Assembly (NCBI GenBank): GCA_900175165.2
Contig: FWWN02000467.1
Span: 23,169 to 87,168 of the forward strand
Reading direction: 5' to 3'
Source of the DNA: Rhizomucor pusillus
Taxonomy: Eukaryota; Mucoromycota; Mucoromycetes; Mucorales; Lichtheimiaceae
DNA length: 64,000 nt
The notes under the pieces: generated by a model
Told to the model about the DNA's origin: nothing
What the model saw: the letters and a program-made list of their open reading frames with translations, nothing else
Databases searched by the model: none
Shown: positions 35,377 through 47,140 of the stretch, piece after piece
Position numbering within the stretch: position 1 is the stretch's first letter
Layout: each line of letters begins with the position of its first letter
Translations under genes and position numbers: made by a program

Positions 35377-37892
35377 ATGTCTTCTACTCAGCATCCTCCT
35401 ATTCCACAATCTGCGTATGATGAGGGTCTCTTTATACAAGAACTGGCTCCCATCAGAGGCAGTCTTGTAGGATCATTCTTTGTTGCGGTGATCCCGTTAC
35501 TTGTCGTTCTGGTTTTGCTAGGTGGCTTCCGTCTGCCAGCACACTACGCATCTTTCGTCGGTCTTGTCGTCTGGTAACAATAATTTTTGAAACAGTCATT
35601 CTGCAGCGTCGGCAGTCTGTACTGAAATATGTATTTTCTGCAGCATATTCATAGCTATATTTGCATGGCATATGCCTGCACAACAATGCTTCGAATCCGT
35701 CGGCAATGGTATGACCTTTGCAAACTGGCCCATCATGTGGATCGTAGTGAATGCAATGCAAGTATCTTTGCATATTTAAACGCGTCTACGTTTACGGGAA
35801 GAATAATGATATATTCTAGGTTTATCTACAACGTCGCGGTTCGATCTGGTATCTTTGACTTATTCCGACGATGGATGATCACAAACACTCCTCCAGATCA
35901 GCGCGTCATACTGCTCGTGATTGGCTTCAGCTTTGGCTCGCTACTTGAAGGTGTCGCAGGTAGTCTCATGGTTCCTTATGTCATCAATGACAGGATAAAG
36001 GCTCCTTTTAATTAAATGATGTATGCGAATAGGTTTCGGCACTCCGGCCGCAATCGCATCTGCCTTGATGGTTTCTTTAGGATTCGATAAGGTTAAAGCT
36101 TTAACTTACACCTTGATCTTCGATACGACCCCTGTGGCGTTCGGCGCTCTTGGTATTCCCGTTACTACACTGGCAAAATTGACCGGTTTGCCCGTCCAAA
36201 GCTTATCTGCAATGATCGGCCGTCAACTTCCTTTTATCAGCTTGTTCTTACCATTGTATGCCTTGGTCTTTTTCGCTGGTTTCCGAGCCGGTCTTATAGA
36301 ATGCTGGCCGATTGCGCTCGTGGGAGGATTCTCGTTTGCACTATTTCAGGTAAAACTGCGGCATGATTACTAATAGTACGACGGTGAAGTTAATACCTGA
36401 ATTACCCTTTCTTCACGACTTAGGCTGTATTCTCCAACTGGGTAAGAAGTTAGGAATTACTGCAACTCGGTATGACTATCATACTGATGTACGTATTGTT
36501 TCATGCGAACTAGGTTGGACCAGAATTACCAGACTTGATTGCAGGTCTCATGTCGCTGTTGTCGCTTATCATATTCGTGCAATTTTGGAAACCTCCATAC
36601 AGAGAAGAATTTGCGCTTAAATACCATCCAACTAGCCAGGATGATGATGAAGAAAAGAATACACGGGCCACTGTAGCACCAGAAGCTGATGGAAATACAA
36701 GTGGATCTACAAGCAGGGAGGCGAGCGGAAGCCGAGATGAAAAAGTGGAGCTGTCGCATCACGAGCAAACCGAACAGAGTGATCGTGGAAGTGCAAAAAG
36801 CTCGCCCGATATTGACAATGTCCCCGATCCACTGGCTATCACATCTGTAGACCAGCTCGAAAAGCCAACATGGATCGAGACTGCTTATGCATGGAGTCCT
36901 TGGTTACTTATTGTCGTCGTGGTTATTATGTAAGCATTACAGGAAAGCACAAGTCCGTGGGACCATGGAAGCTGAACAGTCTATTTCTATAGTTGGACGT
37001 TTGCCAAGGTATCCAGCTACGGTCAAGTCGACGTTCAATGGCCTCATCTACACAACAGGGTATGCGCAATGATTATTACAACTGACTTTCTGACATCTGC
37101 AGGCAATTAACAGCAATTCTCTAAGATTTGGCTCACCTTATACGGTCAAAAATATGCAGCTGTCTGGAACTTCCAGCCTCTTGCAACGGGCACAGCTATC
37201 CTTTGCTCAGGGATCATATTTTGCGGCGTCGCACTGCTATACGGTGCTCATCCTCGTATCTTTCCACTTGCCATCAAAGATACAGTGTTGCAGCTGTATT
37301 TGCCTATCTTGACCGTCTCCTTCATCATTGCTCTTGCATATTTGTATAACTATTCCGGTATGGCTTCTTTTTTTATTAGCGGCATCGTTGCTAGACCCAC
37401 GTTCAGTTGCTGATATCCATGGACTCTAGGTATCGTGTATACTATTGGCTTAACTCTTTCATCTGTGGGCAAAGCTTTCCCTTTCTTGTCCGCGTGGTTA
37501 GGCTGGTTGGCATGCTGTCTTTCTGGTAGTGACACATCTGCCAACTCTCTCTTTGGCAATCTACAGGTCGTCGCTGCTCGGGAGATTGGTTTATCGGCGG
37601 TGCTTATGGCATCCACCAACTCGTCAGCTGCTGTAACTGCAAAGATGGTTTCCCCTCAAAACTTGACTACAGGCGTATCCACCGTCCAAATGCAAGGAAA
37701 AGAAGGCCATATTTTCCGAAAAACTGTCCTGCATTCTATTATTATGTGCTGCGCTATCGGTGTTATGGCCATGATTCAACAATTTGGAACTCCAGGTACG
37801 TTGCGATGATAAGTGTATTTCCTGTAATCGTATTTTAATCCTTCTCTCAAGGCATCATTCCTCCCGGAGACGAAGTCCTGCAAGCTTCCTAA
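35377..37892 (+). CDS. lctP: LctP-family lactate permease
   Basis: Proton-coupled L-lactate/glycolate permease of the LctP family, which is best known in bacteria. The order of blocks matches that family: LPAHYASFVGLVV, IFIAIFAWHMPAQQCFESVG, QRVILLVIGFSFGSLLEGVA joined across an intron to FGTPAAIASALMVSLGF, TTPVAFGALGIPVTTLA, and, in the second half, FPFLSAWLGWLACCLSGSDT, SANSLFGNLQVVAA, and STNSSAAVTAKMVSPQNL. The protein has about 12-14 hydrophobic segments. Between the halves sits a hydrophilic acidic/Ser-rich loop of some 90 residues (YHPTSQDDDEEKN...) that bacterial members lack. Eight or so short introns show it is an established eukaryotic gene. About 630 residues, TAA at 37890-37892. 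Confidence 0.88.
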
Positions 37893-38189
37893 ATCGATAT
37901 TATTCTATAATCTTCTAGTGTATGACATATCAATAATATTATTAGTTTGTATAGAATTACCCAGAATCAAGTATTTATTCGAAAATGGCACGTGTTGGCA
38001 AAGTAGTATACCATCTCTGTTTATCACCAGAATTTCCCATGGCCCCAGCTTTTTGTATGCACGTTTTGAAATTCTGATCAGTTATTTGTGTGTGGTTTCG
38101 ATATAATGTCAAAACCAACTCTTCGACCATACATCCATTATTTGCTATTCGTTGACGCCTCAAGCTGTACTAAAAGGTAGCCTTCAATA

Positions 38190-39300
38190 TCGTCCTAAAG
38201 CCTAAGTCAATTCGCTGGATAATGAGTATCGGTTCCTACCGCACTAACCGGAGATTGAGGAGGAAGCCATTGCAACCAAGTCAAGAACTTTGTGTAGTTA
38301 ACTGAAAGTACCGCTCCCTTCGTCTGTAAACATACGCAACTGTTAACGGCCAATTGATCTTTCTAATGTCCTACTTTCGCCACCGCAAAAATATGCAGTG
38401 CGCAACTGGAATGTCAGGATGTGCAGCAGATCTCCTCTTAGACATTTTAGCTATGAATTGCGACACATCAGCTAAATTCATTCTTAAACTCTGCAGTTAA
38501 AAGTTACACCAACTTTATTCACTATCGCCGTATTCTTTCGAAAATGTAAACGTAATTTGCTATTCTGTGCATCGACGTTCGTCCACGCCAGAACATAACT
38601 CCTTAATCCTGATGAGAAATAGAATGGCAGTAGTCAATTGATTTGCGTGCGTAACCTTTAAAAGAACTTTGTTTGAAATCATAGCTACCATGGGTCAAAA
38701 CTTTCAATTTGTAGATGTTGGTCTTGACAAGTTTGCGCTAAGTTCCTTTTTTAAACAAACTGACTCTGGAAAGGAAATCCGAAACCGACAATTGTGAGAC
38801 AGCACTGGCCAACGGAAGCTAGAAAAAAAAAGGCGAGCCAATGCGAGTCTAACGCAAGTACCCTGATAAACAAGTTGAAAGTTCCATCGATCTGTAGACA
38901 GAGTTTGACTCAATGCGGCCAAACTGGACGATGACTAGCTTTTGCCATATTTCCAAGTGCCCAGAAAATCTCAGATGATACACGCTGTACTAATCCGACT
39001 GCTCTGTATCTAAAACAGGAAAACTAATACAGTACGCTTCCTGTTCCTGGGATTGGAATTCAAGATGGTTATCCTCTGCTTGGTGATACAAAGCGCAGCT
39101 AAACGTTCTGAAAAGATGTTCAGGAAATAGTTTGAGACCTGTAAACTTGCAATTGCCATCGATACGCGGGTATACAAATAGGCATCATACCATTGAGGCT
39201 TTGGAGTCTTCAATGGTGCATTAAAATGATCGATTGGAGGTATATGCGGGTAGGATCCACGAAGAGCAATAGCTATCGATAAATGAACAAGCTGGTCACA
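38190..39300 (-). pseudogene. Broken minus-strand coding relic, family not recognised
   Basis: Reading leftwards from 39300, a coding-like block (DQLVHLSIAIALRGSYPHIP ... LKTPKPQWYDAYLYTRVSMA) joins across a possible intron to LKLFPEHLFRTFSCALYHQA. A further block near 38985-38880 (VQRVSSEIFWALGNMAKASH) is interrupted by a TGA directly after PVWPH and then continues in frame. A final piece near 38320-38207 reads GAVLSVNYTKFLTWLQWLPP and ends in a stop. The pieces share one direction and natural composition but cannot be joined into one open frame. It looks like a decayed gene. A multi-exon gene with unusual splice sites is the alternative. No function can be given. Confidence 0.4.
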
Positions 39301-39430
39301 GAATGTGCCGATTTACTAGCAATGTTGATCAGAACAATTCTTGTATAACATATAATCTAAAAGAAACGAATACTGATGACTATGACTCATTCTTTTTATT
39401 TACCAGCAGCGGCGAATTGACCCGACGGAG

Positions 39431-39979
39431 GGACATGCAAAAGCTTTAAAAAGAGTCAATTCCCTCGTCAATTGGAACTTAGTATATTTCTTACCGGTCC
39501 ATATGAGTATCACCTGGAACGAACTCTCAATCCCCAACGATGAGAACTACTTGATCCCATACCACTATGCGAACACGACCGAAGGAACTGTCTCCAAGTG
39601 TCCCGAGTGCTGTATTGGCGGTTCCTTGTTAACCTCGGATTACAAGTTCAATGGACATCAAATGACTTGCGAAAAACAAATTTGAGTATACAAATGTTAC
39701 GATGATATGGGATATAGGCTTATGACATTTGAATGCACCGAACCAGACAATCTTTTGAACGGCATTTTGCTCGTCACTCCTCGCAATACGAGCAGCTCAG
39801 CAACATCTACCTCCACGACGGCGACGATTGGAACAACAACGACACCTGGAACTACTCCTGGAGCCACTTCCGGAACTGTGGATTTCCCCTCAATGGTCCA
39901 CAACAAGTATACATTGATTCCGGATCTCATATTTTGCATACTAATCTACTCCTCACTGTATTTCTTTTGTTCTTCCTAA
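39431..39979 (+). pseudogene. Cys-containing, Thr/Ser-rich surface-type protein interrupted by TGA
   Basis: One plus-strand frame runs from before 39440 to 39979 with a single stop, TGA at 39683-39685. Before it lie SITWNELSIPNDENYLIPYH and KCPECCIGG; after it YKCYDDMGYRLMTFEC, a Thr/Ser-rich spacer (TSTSTTATIGTTTTPGTTPG) and a hydrophobic end (IPDLIFCILIYSSLYFF). A Cys-rich region, an O-glycosylation-type spacer and a hydrophobic tail are typical of fungal GPI-anchored or membrane-bound surface proteins. No signal peptide was found upstream. No splice pair removes the TGA. It may be a recent pseudogene or carry an assembly error. Confidence 0.4.
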
Positions 39980-42185
39980 TCTATGGAAATCACTAAATGC
40001 TTAAATGTTGCATAATACATAGTAGCTATATACATGTATCCACGGGATCAGGGAATAAATATAGGTTATGTACAATACATTGTAAACACTGGGTACTTCC
40101 TTTTAGTAGTTTGATCCTGTCTTTGCCTGTGTGTTCTCAATATGCATGTGACACGATCTTCCCTGCCATAAATCTACCCTTTTGCTTCAAAATGCGCGCG
40201 ATATCTTCAATAGTAATCCGTCCCAAAAAGACGCCTGCTCAGGTGGGTAATTCACAGTGGAAAGGATCGAAATATCGCTCACAATACATCAAAACATGTA
40301 ATATATATTGTCAGCTATAACAGCACTGCTTATTTTACGTTTCATCCTAGAGAAGGAATTTGCTTTGAGGAGCTCACCGAAAATAAAGCAAATGCTTTAT
40401 AGAATGTATCGCAAAACAGGTCAAGGATACAAAGCAGACAAGTACATGAGAAAAAAGGTGTCTCTGCAATGATATGTTCATCTTTAAACAAATGACAGCA
40501 TTCGGTAAAATATGTACAATGCACTGTGTCGGAAAGTTGGTGGTATTCGATGGAGGAATGACAGACAATGGATGGATGGTGGACTTTGAAGGAGGGTATT
40601 CTGTCTTGATATAGGAAGGTTAAAGCAATGATTGGTCACATCGGTGCCTTTGAAGAAATGCTTGACGTAACACAGCGTTAATATCGTTGTATTCGCATGG
40701 CGCCCCTTGCTGACTAGTACTATCTACCGGTTGTTGGAATTTGCTGCTATGCGTCTCCGGATCACCGTATCGCATGACATGTGCATTGTGGAGTATCTCA
40801 TTAATGTGTCTGTAGCTTGATTTTTGATCAGGCTCATTTCTGGTTGATATTACAAATGATTTCCACGTTGGTATGTCTTTCGCTGCAATTGTTGTTTGGG
40901 CTGCAATTCCATGATTGCGTTCATATGCTGATTGCTGAGCTTCGAAGTGAGGTGAATTGCTGCTATGAGGCTTTGAACTACTTTGCGACAGGTGGTTAGC
41001 AAAGAAGGTGATCCAAGATTATCAAGCGCCTTATCGCTCACGTTTCGATCTCGCTCGTCAACCTGGCTCTCTTCAATTGAATTTCGAGCAAGCCAAGATC
41101 CTCACTTTCAGGATCGGAAGAACGGTTACGTTTCATCAAGAGAGAACAATTCTGCGATATTGTCGGCCATTGATCGTCTATCGCCATGAACGTTATCATT
41201 CTGCTGCAGTCTTCAGGAACGAGTGATTGGCGCTGCCGACTCCCAGAGATTCAATTCACGCACAGTCGTTTTTAAATCGCCGATGTCTGCTGGTAGGCTG
41301 TGTGCTCAGTGCCAACAAGCTTATCGTTCATGCCAGATTTTCATGCATCTGGTAATTTGCATTTGTAGTTAAATGCAAATAGACTTCAAGCTTGAGATTT
41401 CGTTTTAATTTATCGTCGCATAATCTTCATACAGCAACCTTCTGATAAAAACCCTGTGCAAAAGTACTGGAGTCGCCCTGAACTAATCGAGTCTGGCATA
41501 GATGTCGATCTCAAATAGCAAGAGACTGTAATGCACGTTTATTGAAGTCTTTGTATTAGTCAAGAATTTTAAGAGTTTCATCAGTTGTTCTATATGATCC
41601 ACAAAATACGTAGTTATCTCAAGAATAAGAAGGAATAAAGCTGAAATGATCCTTAGCTACAACAGCAATGCGATATGTACAAAGTATTGCATCCGTTGCT
41701 TTCCTTTTTGGCCAGCGTTCTCGGACTGTTTTGGCATCTATCAGGCCAAAAGTTTTCTCAATGTAGAAAATTAGACGCACCGAAGAGAAGCGGAAACATC
41801 CTAACTGCAACAGATAACTATGCACGTCTATTTTGGCAAAGAGAAGGAGCTATTAAGTGAATGGTTTGGAATTTTTGATTGAGAAAGAAGCATTGGAAGG
41901 ACGGACGAGACTGGGGATAGATATCGTCGGCAAATCGAACAAAGTAATACGAAAAAGTGATTGCCGTCGTTGAATACTTGAAGTTGAAGCTGTGCGTCTC
42001 AAACTGCCCAAAGCAAGAGTGAGTGAAAATGGGGAAGTACTTGATTCGTGAAAAGTAAGATGAGCCGGCCTGAGCTCACTTTTACAACATGTGGTACTGG
42101 GGGATCGGGCGCCCGCAGAACTTTCCGCTTTTGGGATCAGCTCTCGACGCGGTGCTTTGTTTTTTTCCCCTCTCTTTCGTCTTGG
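39980..42185. other. Long gene-poor stretch before glyoxalase II
   Basis: About 2.2 kb with only short frames. A plus-strand frame at 41008-41226 (QLNFEQAKILTFRIGRTVTF) and another at 40817-40999 look weakly coding but match no family and lie between stops. The region may hold decayed repeats. The last 200 bases carry the glyoxalase II promoter. Confidence 0.35.
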
Positions 42186-43309
42186 ATGCAAGCACCTTTT
42201 TTTCTCACAACTCTCAAAAGAGCTTTTTCAACTACGTCGGCAGCCAGGATGATTATCAAGCCAGTTCCATGCCTTAGTGACAAGTATGCTTGCAAGGGCG
42301 TCGCCCATTGCTGGGAGCTCACTGCTGACAAATTATATTTTTGCACAGCTACGCGTATTTGCTTCTCGACGAGAAGACTAAACAGGGTATGCATTAGCAG
42401 ATTAGAGCTTGCAATTCCGTTTGCTGAACCGAAATATAGCCGCAGCCGTCGATCCTGTTGAGCCGAAAAAAGTGCTTGCAGCATTGTCACAATATCCTGA
42501 TTACAAACTCACAGCGTACGAAGATTTTAGCATTAGACCGCTGCTTTAAATCTAATGTCGTTGCATCATAGCATTTTGACAACCCACCATCACTGGGATC
42601 ATGCAGGCGGAAACAAGGAACTCTTGAGGGAACAGCCGTCGCTTACATGCTACGGTGGATCTAGCAACGTGGAAGGCGCGAATCACATTGTGGAGCATGA
42701 GAAAGCAGTCAAAGTTGGCTCACTCGATGTGCTTCCATTGGCTACAGCTTGCCACACTATGGATCATATTTGTTACTATGTGAAGGACAACGGAGACCAT
42801 GCGGTGTTTACAGGTTAGTAACCTTGGAGCCATCGACTGATAATTTATTCGCTAAATTGTCAATCTTCAGGCGACTGGTAGGGTAGACGATGTTAGCTGC
42901 AAAAAATGCAATTGATTTTCACTCATCACCTGCAAGCATTTTCTCCTCCGGTTGTGGACGATTTTTCGAGGGAACGGCAAAAGACATGTGGAAAGCATTG
43001 ACGACTGTAGCTCAACTCCCGGACGCGACGAAGATGTACTTTGGCCACGAATATACGGTCAGCAATCTCAAGTTTGCTTTGCACGTTGAACCTGATAATC
43101 CAGATATCCAAAAGAAGATGGAGTGGGCCAAGGAAGTTGGATGCACAACTCCTTCCACGCTAGCTAACGAGAAACTTACTAACCCCTTCTTCCGTGTCGA
43201 GCTCGCTAGCGTCGCTGATAAAGTCATGGGACCCGGTGCAAGCGCTTCAGCGGAGGAAGTACTCGGTAGAATGCGAAAAATGAAAGACAATTTCAAAGGT
43301 CACTTGTAG
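42186..43309 (+). CDS. GLO2: Glyoxalase II (hydroxyacylglutathione hydrolase)
   Basis: Metallo-beta-lactamase-fold enzyme hydrolysing S-D-lactoylglutathione to D-lactate and glutathione, the second step of methylglyoxal detoxification. The first exon opens with MQAPFFLTTLKRAFSTTSAA, a basic, Ser/Thr/Arg-rich presequence of mitochondrial type, followed by a second Met at 42249 (MIIKPVPCLSD), where cytosolic forms begin. Next exons give YAYLLLDEKTKQ and AAVDPVEPKKVLAAL. The metal motif ILTTHHHWDHAGGN is intact; then GSSNVEGANH, ACHTMDHICYYV, FTGD joined over two introns to IFSSGCGRFFEGT, and MYFGHEYTVSNLKFALHVEP. The C-terminal substrate-binding part ends FKGHL. About 270-280 residues in at least six exons. 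A lactate permease lies 4.3 kb upstream. Confidence 0.93.
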
Positions 43310-43753
43310 TGCAGTAATAAATCAACAGTTGTTGCAAAGCTCATCGATAATAATACTTACGCCAACCTATCTATGCGAGTCCTTGAATGAAGAACAGAGC
43401 ACCTGCATACTTGTAGCCATCAAAAATTGAATGAATTGTTGCTACACAGTACCAGCACAAAGAGGCATTACCTTGAATCCTACGCAACAATGCTGTGGAT
43501 AATGTAACAACAATGGATACAGCAATATAAATTGGACGGTCAGGGACAAAATTTTCTATTTGCTTTTAAATAGCATATGGCAGCTTGCAATGCTGTTGCT
43601 TCTATTTGCAATGTAGGTATTTGCCATAGCAGGCAGCCAGCACATTAAATAGATTAGAGTAGACAGAGATGGAAACAAAAGAAAAAGGAAAGTTTACTGG
43701 GGTCTTTTGCACTGTTAGATGTCACGAAATTTTGGTATAATGTAGGCATAGAG
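43310..43753. other. Convergent 3' region, glyoxalase II to CK1
   Basis: Two convergent 3' UTRs. AT-rich with no recognisable gene. Confidence 0.4.
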
Positions 43754-45432
43754 CTAAGTGCACATCTTGCAGGTAAAAAAGGCGCATAGAACTTGCCAAA
43801 ATCCGCCTCCATGAACAGATTCGGCGTCGCGTCCGGCAGACGCACGGTGCAATGCGCTGGTATCTCCATTCTGATATGTAACAGGTTGCCCTGCCCTCAT
43901 GGGCTGGGAGCTCCCGTAAGGATTGTGCTGAGCGTTCATGCGCTGCTTGGAATGTCGATGCGCATTATCGCGTTTGCTATTACCGCGAGTTGGGTTGGCG
44001 CCTCCCACAGCAGCTGCATTGTTGAGCGCAGCAACGGCTCCGTGGCGGTGGGATTGATTACGATGAAGCGAAGAGCGATGCTATTGAAAAGAAAAGTTAA
44101 GCTCGATCCATTAGGATAATTCGTCAAAGACAAATACCTCCCAGCCTTTTCCATTGTTCAGGAGCATCCAGTCATAGATACCATCATCCGTCTCTCCTAG
44201 ATTCTTAAGGACCTTGTTGAAGAGATCACGTAGAAAGTCGTAATCCGGCGTCTCCTCAAATCCGAGTTTTCGCGTGTACTGGAGATATACGCCGAATTCC
44301 TCTAAAAAAAGAAAAATACAATACTTTGGTAGATGCTCTTGAACCAAGGGTGCACGTAGTCGTACCTGGATATCCATCGCATAAATCCTTTACAGCTGTC
44401 GATTGCTTTTTCTCGCCAATTTTTTCATACTTTTGCTTGTTTGTTGCAGCTTTCAATCCTTGCCACGGTAAAGCACCACGCAGAAAATACATAAAGACGT
44501 GGCCTAAGGATTCCAAATCGTCCCGTCGAGATTGCTCTGTATAAAACGTATGAACCGTCGTCCCAAGTCTAGTAGATAGCTTTTCGTCGGCATACCTCGG
44601 CCTAAATGGGTATTAATACTCATGTACCGTGCAGTGCCGGATAAGCTTTTCCGCTCGCGATACGGGATATGCTGTTTTGTCTTTGGATCACGATATTGCT
44701 TTGCCATTCCAAAGTCAATCATGTAAATCGTGTTGGCATTCTTGGTTCCTGGTCGCCCAATTAGAAAATTATCAGGCTTAATATCCCGGTAGATGAGATT
44801 GCGCTCATGTATGCTTTGCACCCGTGTAATCTTCCAATCTCTTGTTAGTCTGTGCGTATGTATATCTCTCTTATTTTAGGCTAACCATTTGTTTCGCAAG
44901 CATAGCAACAGTTTTAACACTAAAACGTCTGCTGCACATATCAAACAGATCTTCCAAGCTAGGGCCAAGCATATCGATCACTAGAATGTTATGCAGTCCT
45001 TCTTGGCCAAAGTAGTATGCCGCTGGAATACCGGCTAGGTGGAATATTGCGGTCAGTATTCTACTTGTGTTTCCTTGTCTACGGGACTATCAATGCTGAT
45101 AGATATATTCACATACTGAGGCCCGCAAGAATCTTGTACGTTCTGTATTCATCGCGTAGTTGAGGTGCTTCAGATTTTCGAGGCTCGAATTTGATTGCAA
45201 CTTGCTGGTTATTCAAGAGATTGGTGCCTTTGTTATGTGTAGCATTCCCACAGTTTTAGCCTTCAGAATAATAATAATAATAGCTGTTCGCAGGAATGAG
45301 CTGCCCACCTTCGTAAATTATTCCAAAGCTGCCTTCGCCAATCTTTCGACCGACTCGGTAATGTACACCGACGACGTTGGAACTGGCCGTGGCAGAAGTT
45401 GAACCTGAATGACGGGGGTGGTTCGCCGTCAT
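43754..45432 (-). CDS. Casein kinase 1, CK1-gamma/YCK type
   Basis: Ser/Thr protein kinase; the membrane-bound YCK/CK1-gamma branch regulates endocytosis, nutrient sensing and morphogenesis at the plasma membrane. After [19 protein letters not shown] the kinase starts [18 protein letters not shown] (Gly loop), VAIKFEP (Lys), [32 protein letters not shown] (catalytic loop), [19 protein letters not shown], and the CK1 signature [20 protein letters not shown]. The catalytic domain ends [13 protein letters not shown] His/Asn/Arg-rich linker follows, then [17 protein letters not shown] at the very end: three Cys in an aromatic context, which suggests palmitoylation, as at YCK and CK1-gamma C-termini. 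About 430-450 residues, with several short introns including one in the Gly loop. Confidence 0.92.
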
Positions 45433-45904
45433 GGTACTTCAGTCTATTTGACGGTGGACCTCTCACAGACACGGCGCACGCGGCAAAGGGAAGAGAAAAG
45501 AAAGAGAATAGGGTAGGATACAGGATAAAGGATAAAGGAGGCAGTTAAGGAAAATCCGTCGTCGTCGGCTGGGAAACGGCGTCACCGACAAAGTAGACTC
45601 AGTTCTAAGCAAAAGGACAACGAGAAGCAGGTACCAGCCGTTGCAATTTGTCTCTGTACTGTAATCTGTTCCATTTTAGGTTGATTAGCTATTCTATAGC
45701 ATACACCAGTCAGAGATGAAAGCTAAAAGCAACCGGTTGTTACCAATAAAAAAGGAAAAGAAAATACCCATTCCTCGACTCCAATCAGCATGCTAAATTC
45801 GTTTGCGGATTCATAAGGAAAAGATAGTGACAGAATGAGGATTTATCTACAAATATGCAAAGCTGCAGAAACATGAATGTCAACGAACGTAAAAAAAACC
45901 AAGG
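45433..45904. promoter_or_regulatory. CK1 upstream region / dUTPase downstream region
   Basis: Purine-rich on the plus strand (so pyrimidine-rich for CK1), including the short tandem AGGATAAAGGATAAAGGA at about 45522-45540. It holds the CK1 promoter and the dUTPase 3' UTR. No gene recognised. Confidence 0.4.
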
Positions 45905-46557
45905 TCACTGACGGCCGGTTGAACCAAAGCCCCCTTCGCCTCGAGCAGTAGCATCCAAATCCTACAATATCCTTTGTCAGCATTCTCTCTACCATCCATT
46001 CTTTGTTAGTTTCAAGCGGGAAATTCTCACCTGGACTTCCACCACTTCCGGTGTGTAGATTCGTTCCAAAATCAATTGAGCAATACGATCACCTTGTTTT
46101 ACTGTTTAAATGGACTCCTGCGTTATTCCCTGCAGGACACTGTTTTAATTATTACTAAATAATCAATTTACCTTCATAATCGACCTTGGAAAAATTAAAC
46201 ATGACGACACCGACCGGACCTCGATAGTCTGCGTCGATTACACCGGCACCAGTGTCCAAAAAGTGCTTGGCAGCCAATCCAGATCGTGGAGCAACACGGC
46301 CGTAGCAACCCTCAGGAATGGCAATGGACAAACCGGTAGGTACAATGACCTTGCCTTGGGCAGGAATCACAACGTCTGCGGAACTAGGTACGGGCGTGTC
46401 AGGCAAGAAATCTGCGAGATCAAGGAACCAAGGTTCCCAATAGATCGTACCTGTAGAGATCATATCCAGCAGCGGCAGCAGAGCCACGGGTTGGCAGCTT
46501 TGCTTCGTTGCACAGCCGCTTGACGAGAAGTTGAGGTGTGTTGGACATGAAGGTCAT
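45905..46557 (-). CDS. DUT1: dUTP pyrophosphatase (dUTPase)
   Basis: Homotrimeric enzyme hydrolysing dUTP to dUMP and PPi, keeping uracil out of DNA. Start [20 protein letters not shown]; a second Met lies three residues later. Motif 1 (AAGYDLY, continuing [10 protein letters not shown] after an intron), motif 2 ([12 protein letters not shown]), motif 3 ([19 protein letters not shown], catalytic Asp), motif 4 ([12 protein letters not shown]) and motif 5 ([13 protein letters not shown]) are all present. About 150 residues, the usual size for the trimeric form. At least four exons. No mitochondrial presequence is clear, although the frame is open further upstream of the chosen Met. Confidence 0.94.
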
Positions 46558-47054
46558 GATCGCCAAAAAGTCCAGCAATGGAAAAGAAGGTGGAATGTTC
46601 CGCGTACACCGCGTTCTTGCCTTTTCAGAACGAGCCCGCGCAAAATCCACCCAACGGAAATTGGGGCTAAAAGGTCACATTACTCTCCGCAATTCTTTTC
46701 AATGCGGCACTTACTCGCCGCAGTTCATACGGACAAACATCAATTGATTCTTGAGGAATATCGAGTTGTTTTGATCGTACATGCTTTTTCCAGAACAGCG
46801 GCACCTGAGACGCAAAGTACGCGCATGCTCTCACTGCGGTTACAGTCGCTCATGTTCCACAACCGTGCACAACCGTAAAGGATCCGATAAACTTTGTATG
46901 ATGGAGAGGTCAGCTGGTACTTGCAAGACTATTCAGCCACCGGCATCATTTAGCAACCAGGATGTTGTCCATATGGGTCAATATAGTGACTCAATATCTT
47001 ACAATAGCAATGATGAGTCTATCTGGGTACACAATATGTACTTTATACAGGACA
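46558..47054. other. dUTPase upstream region with unassigned plus-strand frames
   Basis: Contains the dUTPase promoter. Plus-strand frames (for example RKVRACSHCGYSRSCSTTVH near 46815-46875) are Cys-bearing and may be 5' exons of the plus-strand gene suggested below, but no consistent splice chain was found. Confidence 0.3.
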
Positions 47055-47140
47055 CATTACTGTAATTTCTATTGCTCGCAATGCTGGTATGACATATTGC
47101 TAGATGCAAAGTACATTTGTAGAACTTGTTTCTGCCGAAA
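47055..47140 (+). other. ZZ-type zinc-finger-like exon
   Basis: The frame reads HYCNFYCSQCWYDILLDAKY followed by ICRTCFC. This matches the first half of a ZZ finger: H, C-x2-C, a hydrophobic loop, Lys-Tyr, then C-x2-C. The second half was not found in frame, so the exon may be part of a multi-exon gene or a relic. Confidence 0.3.
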
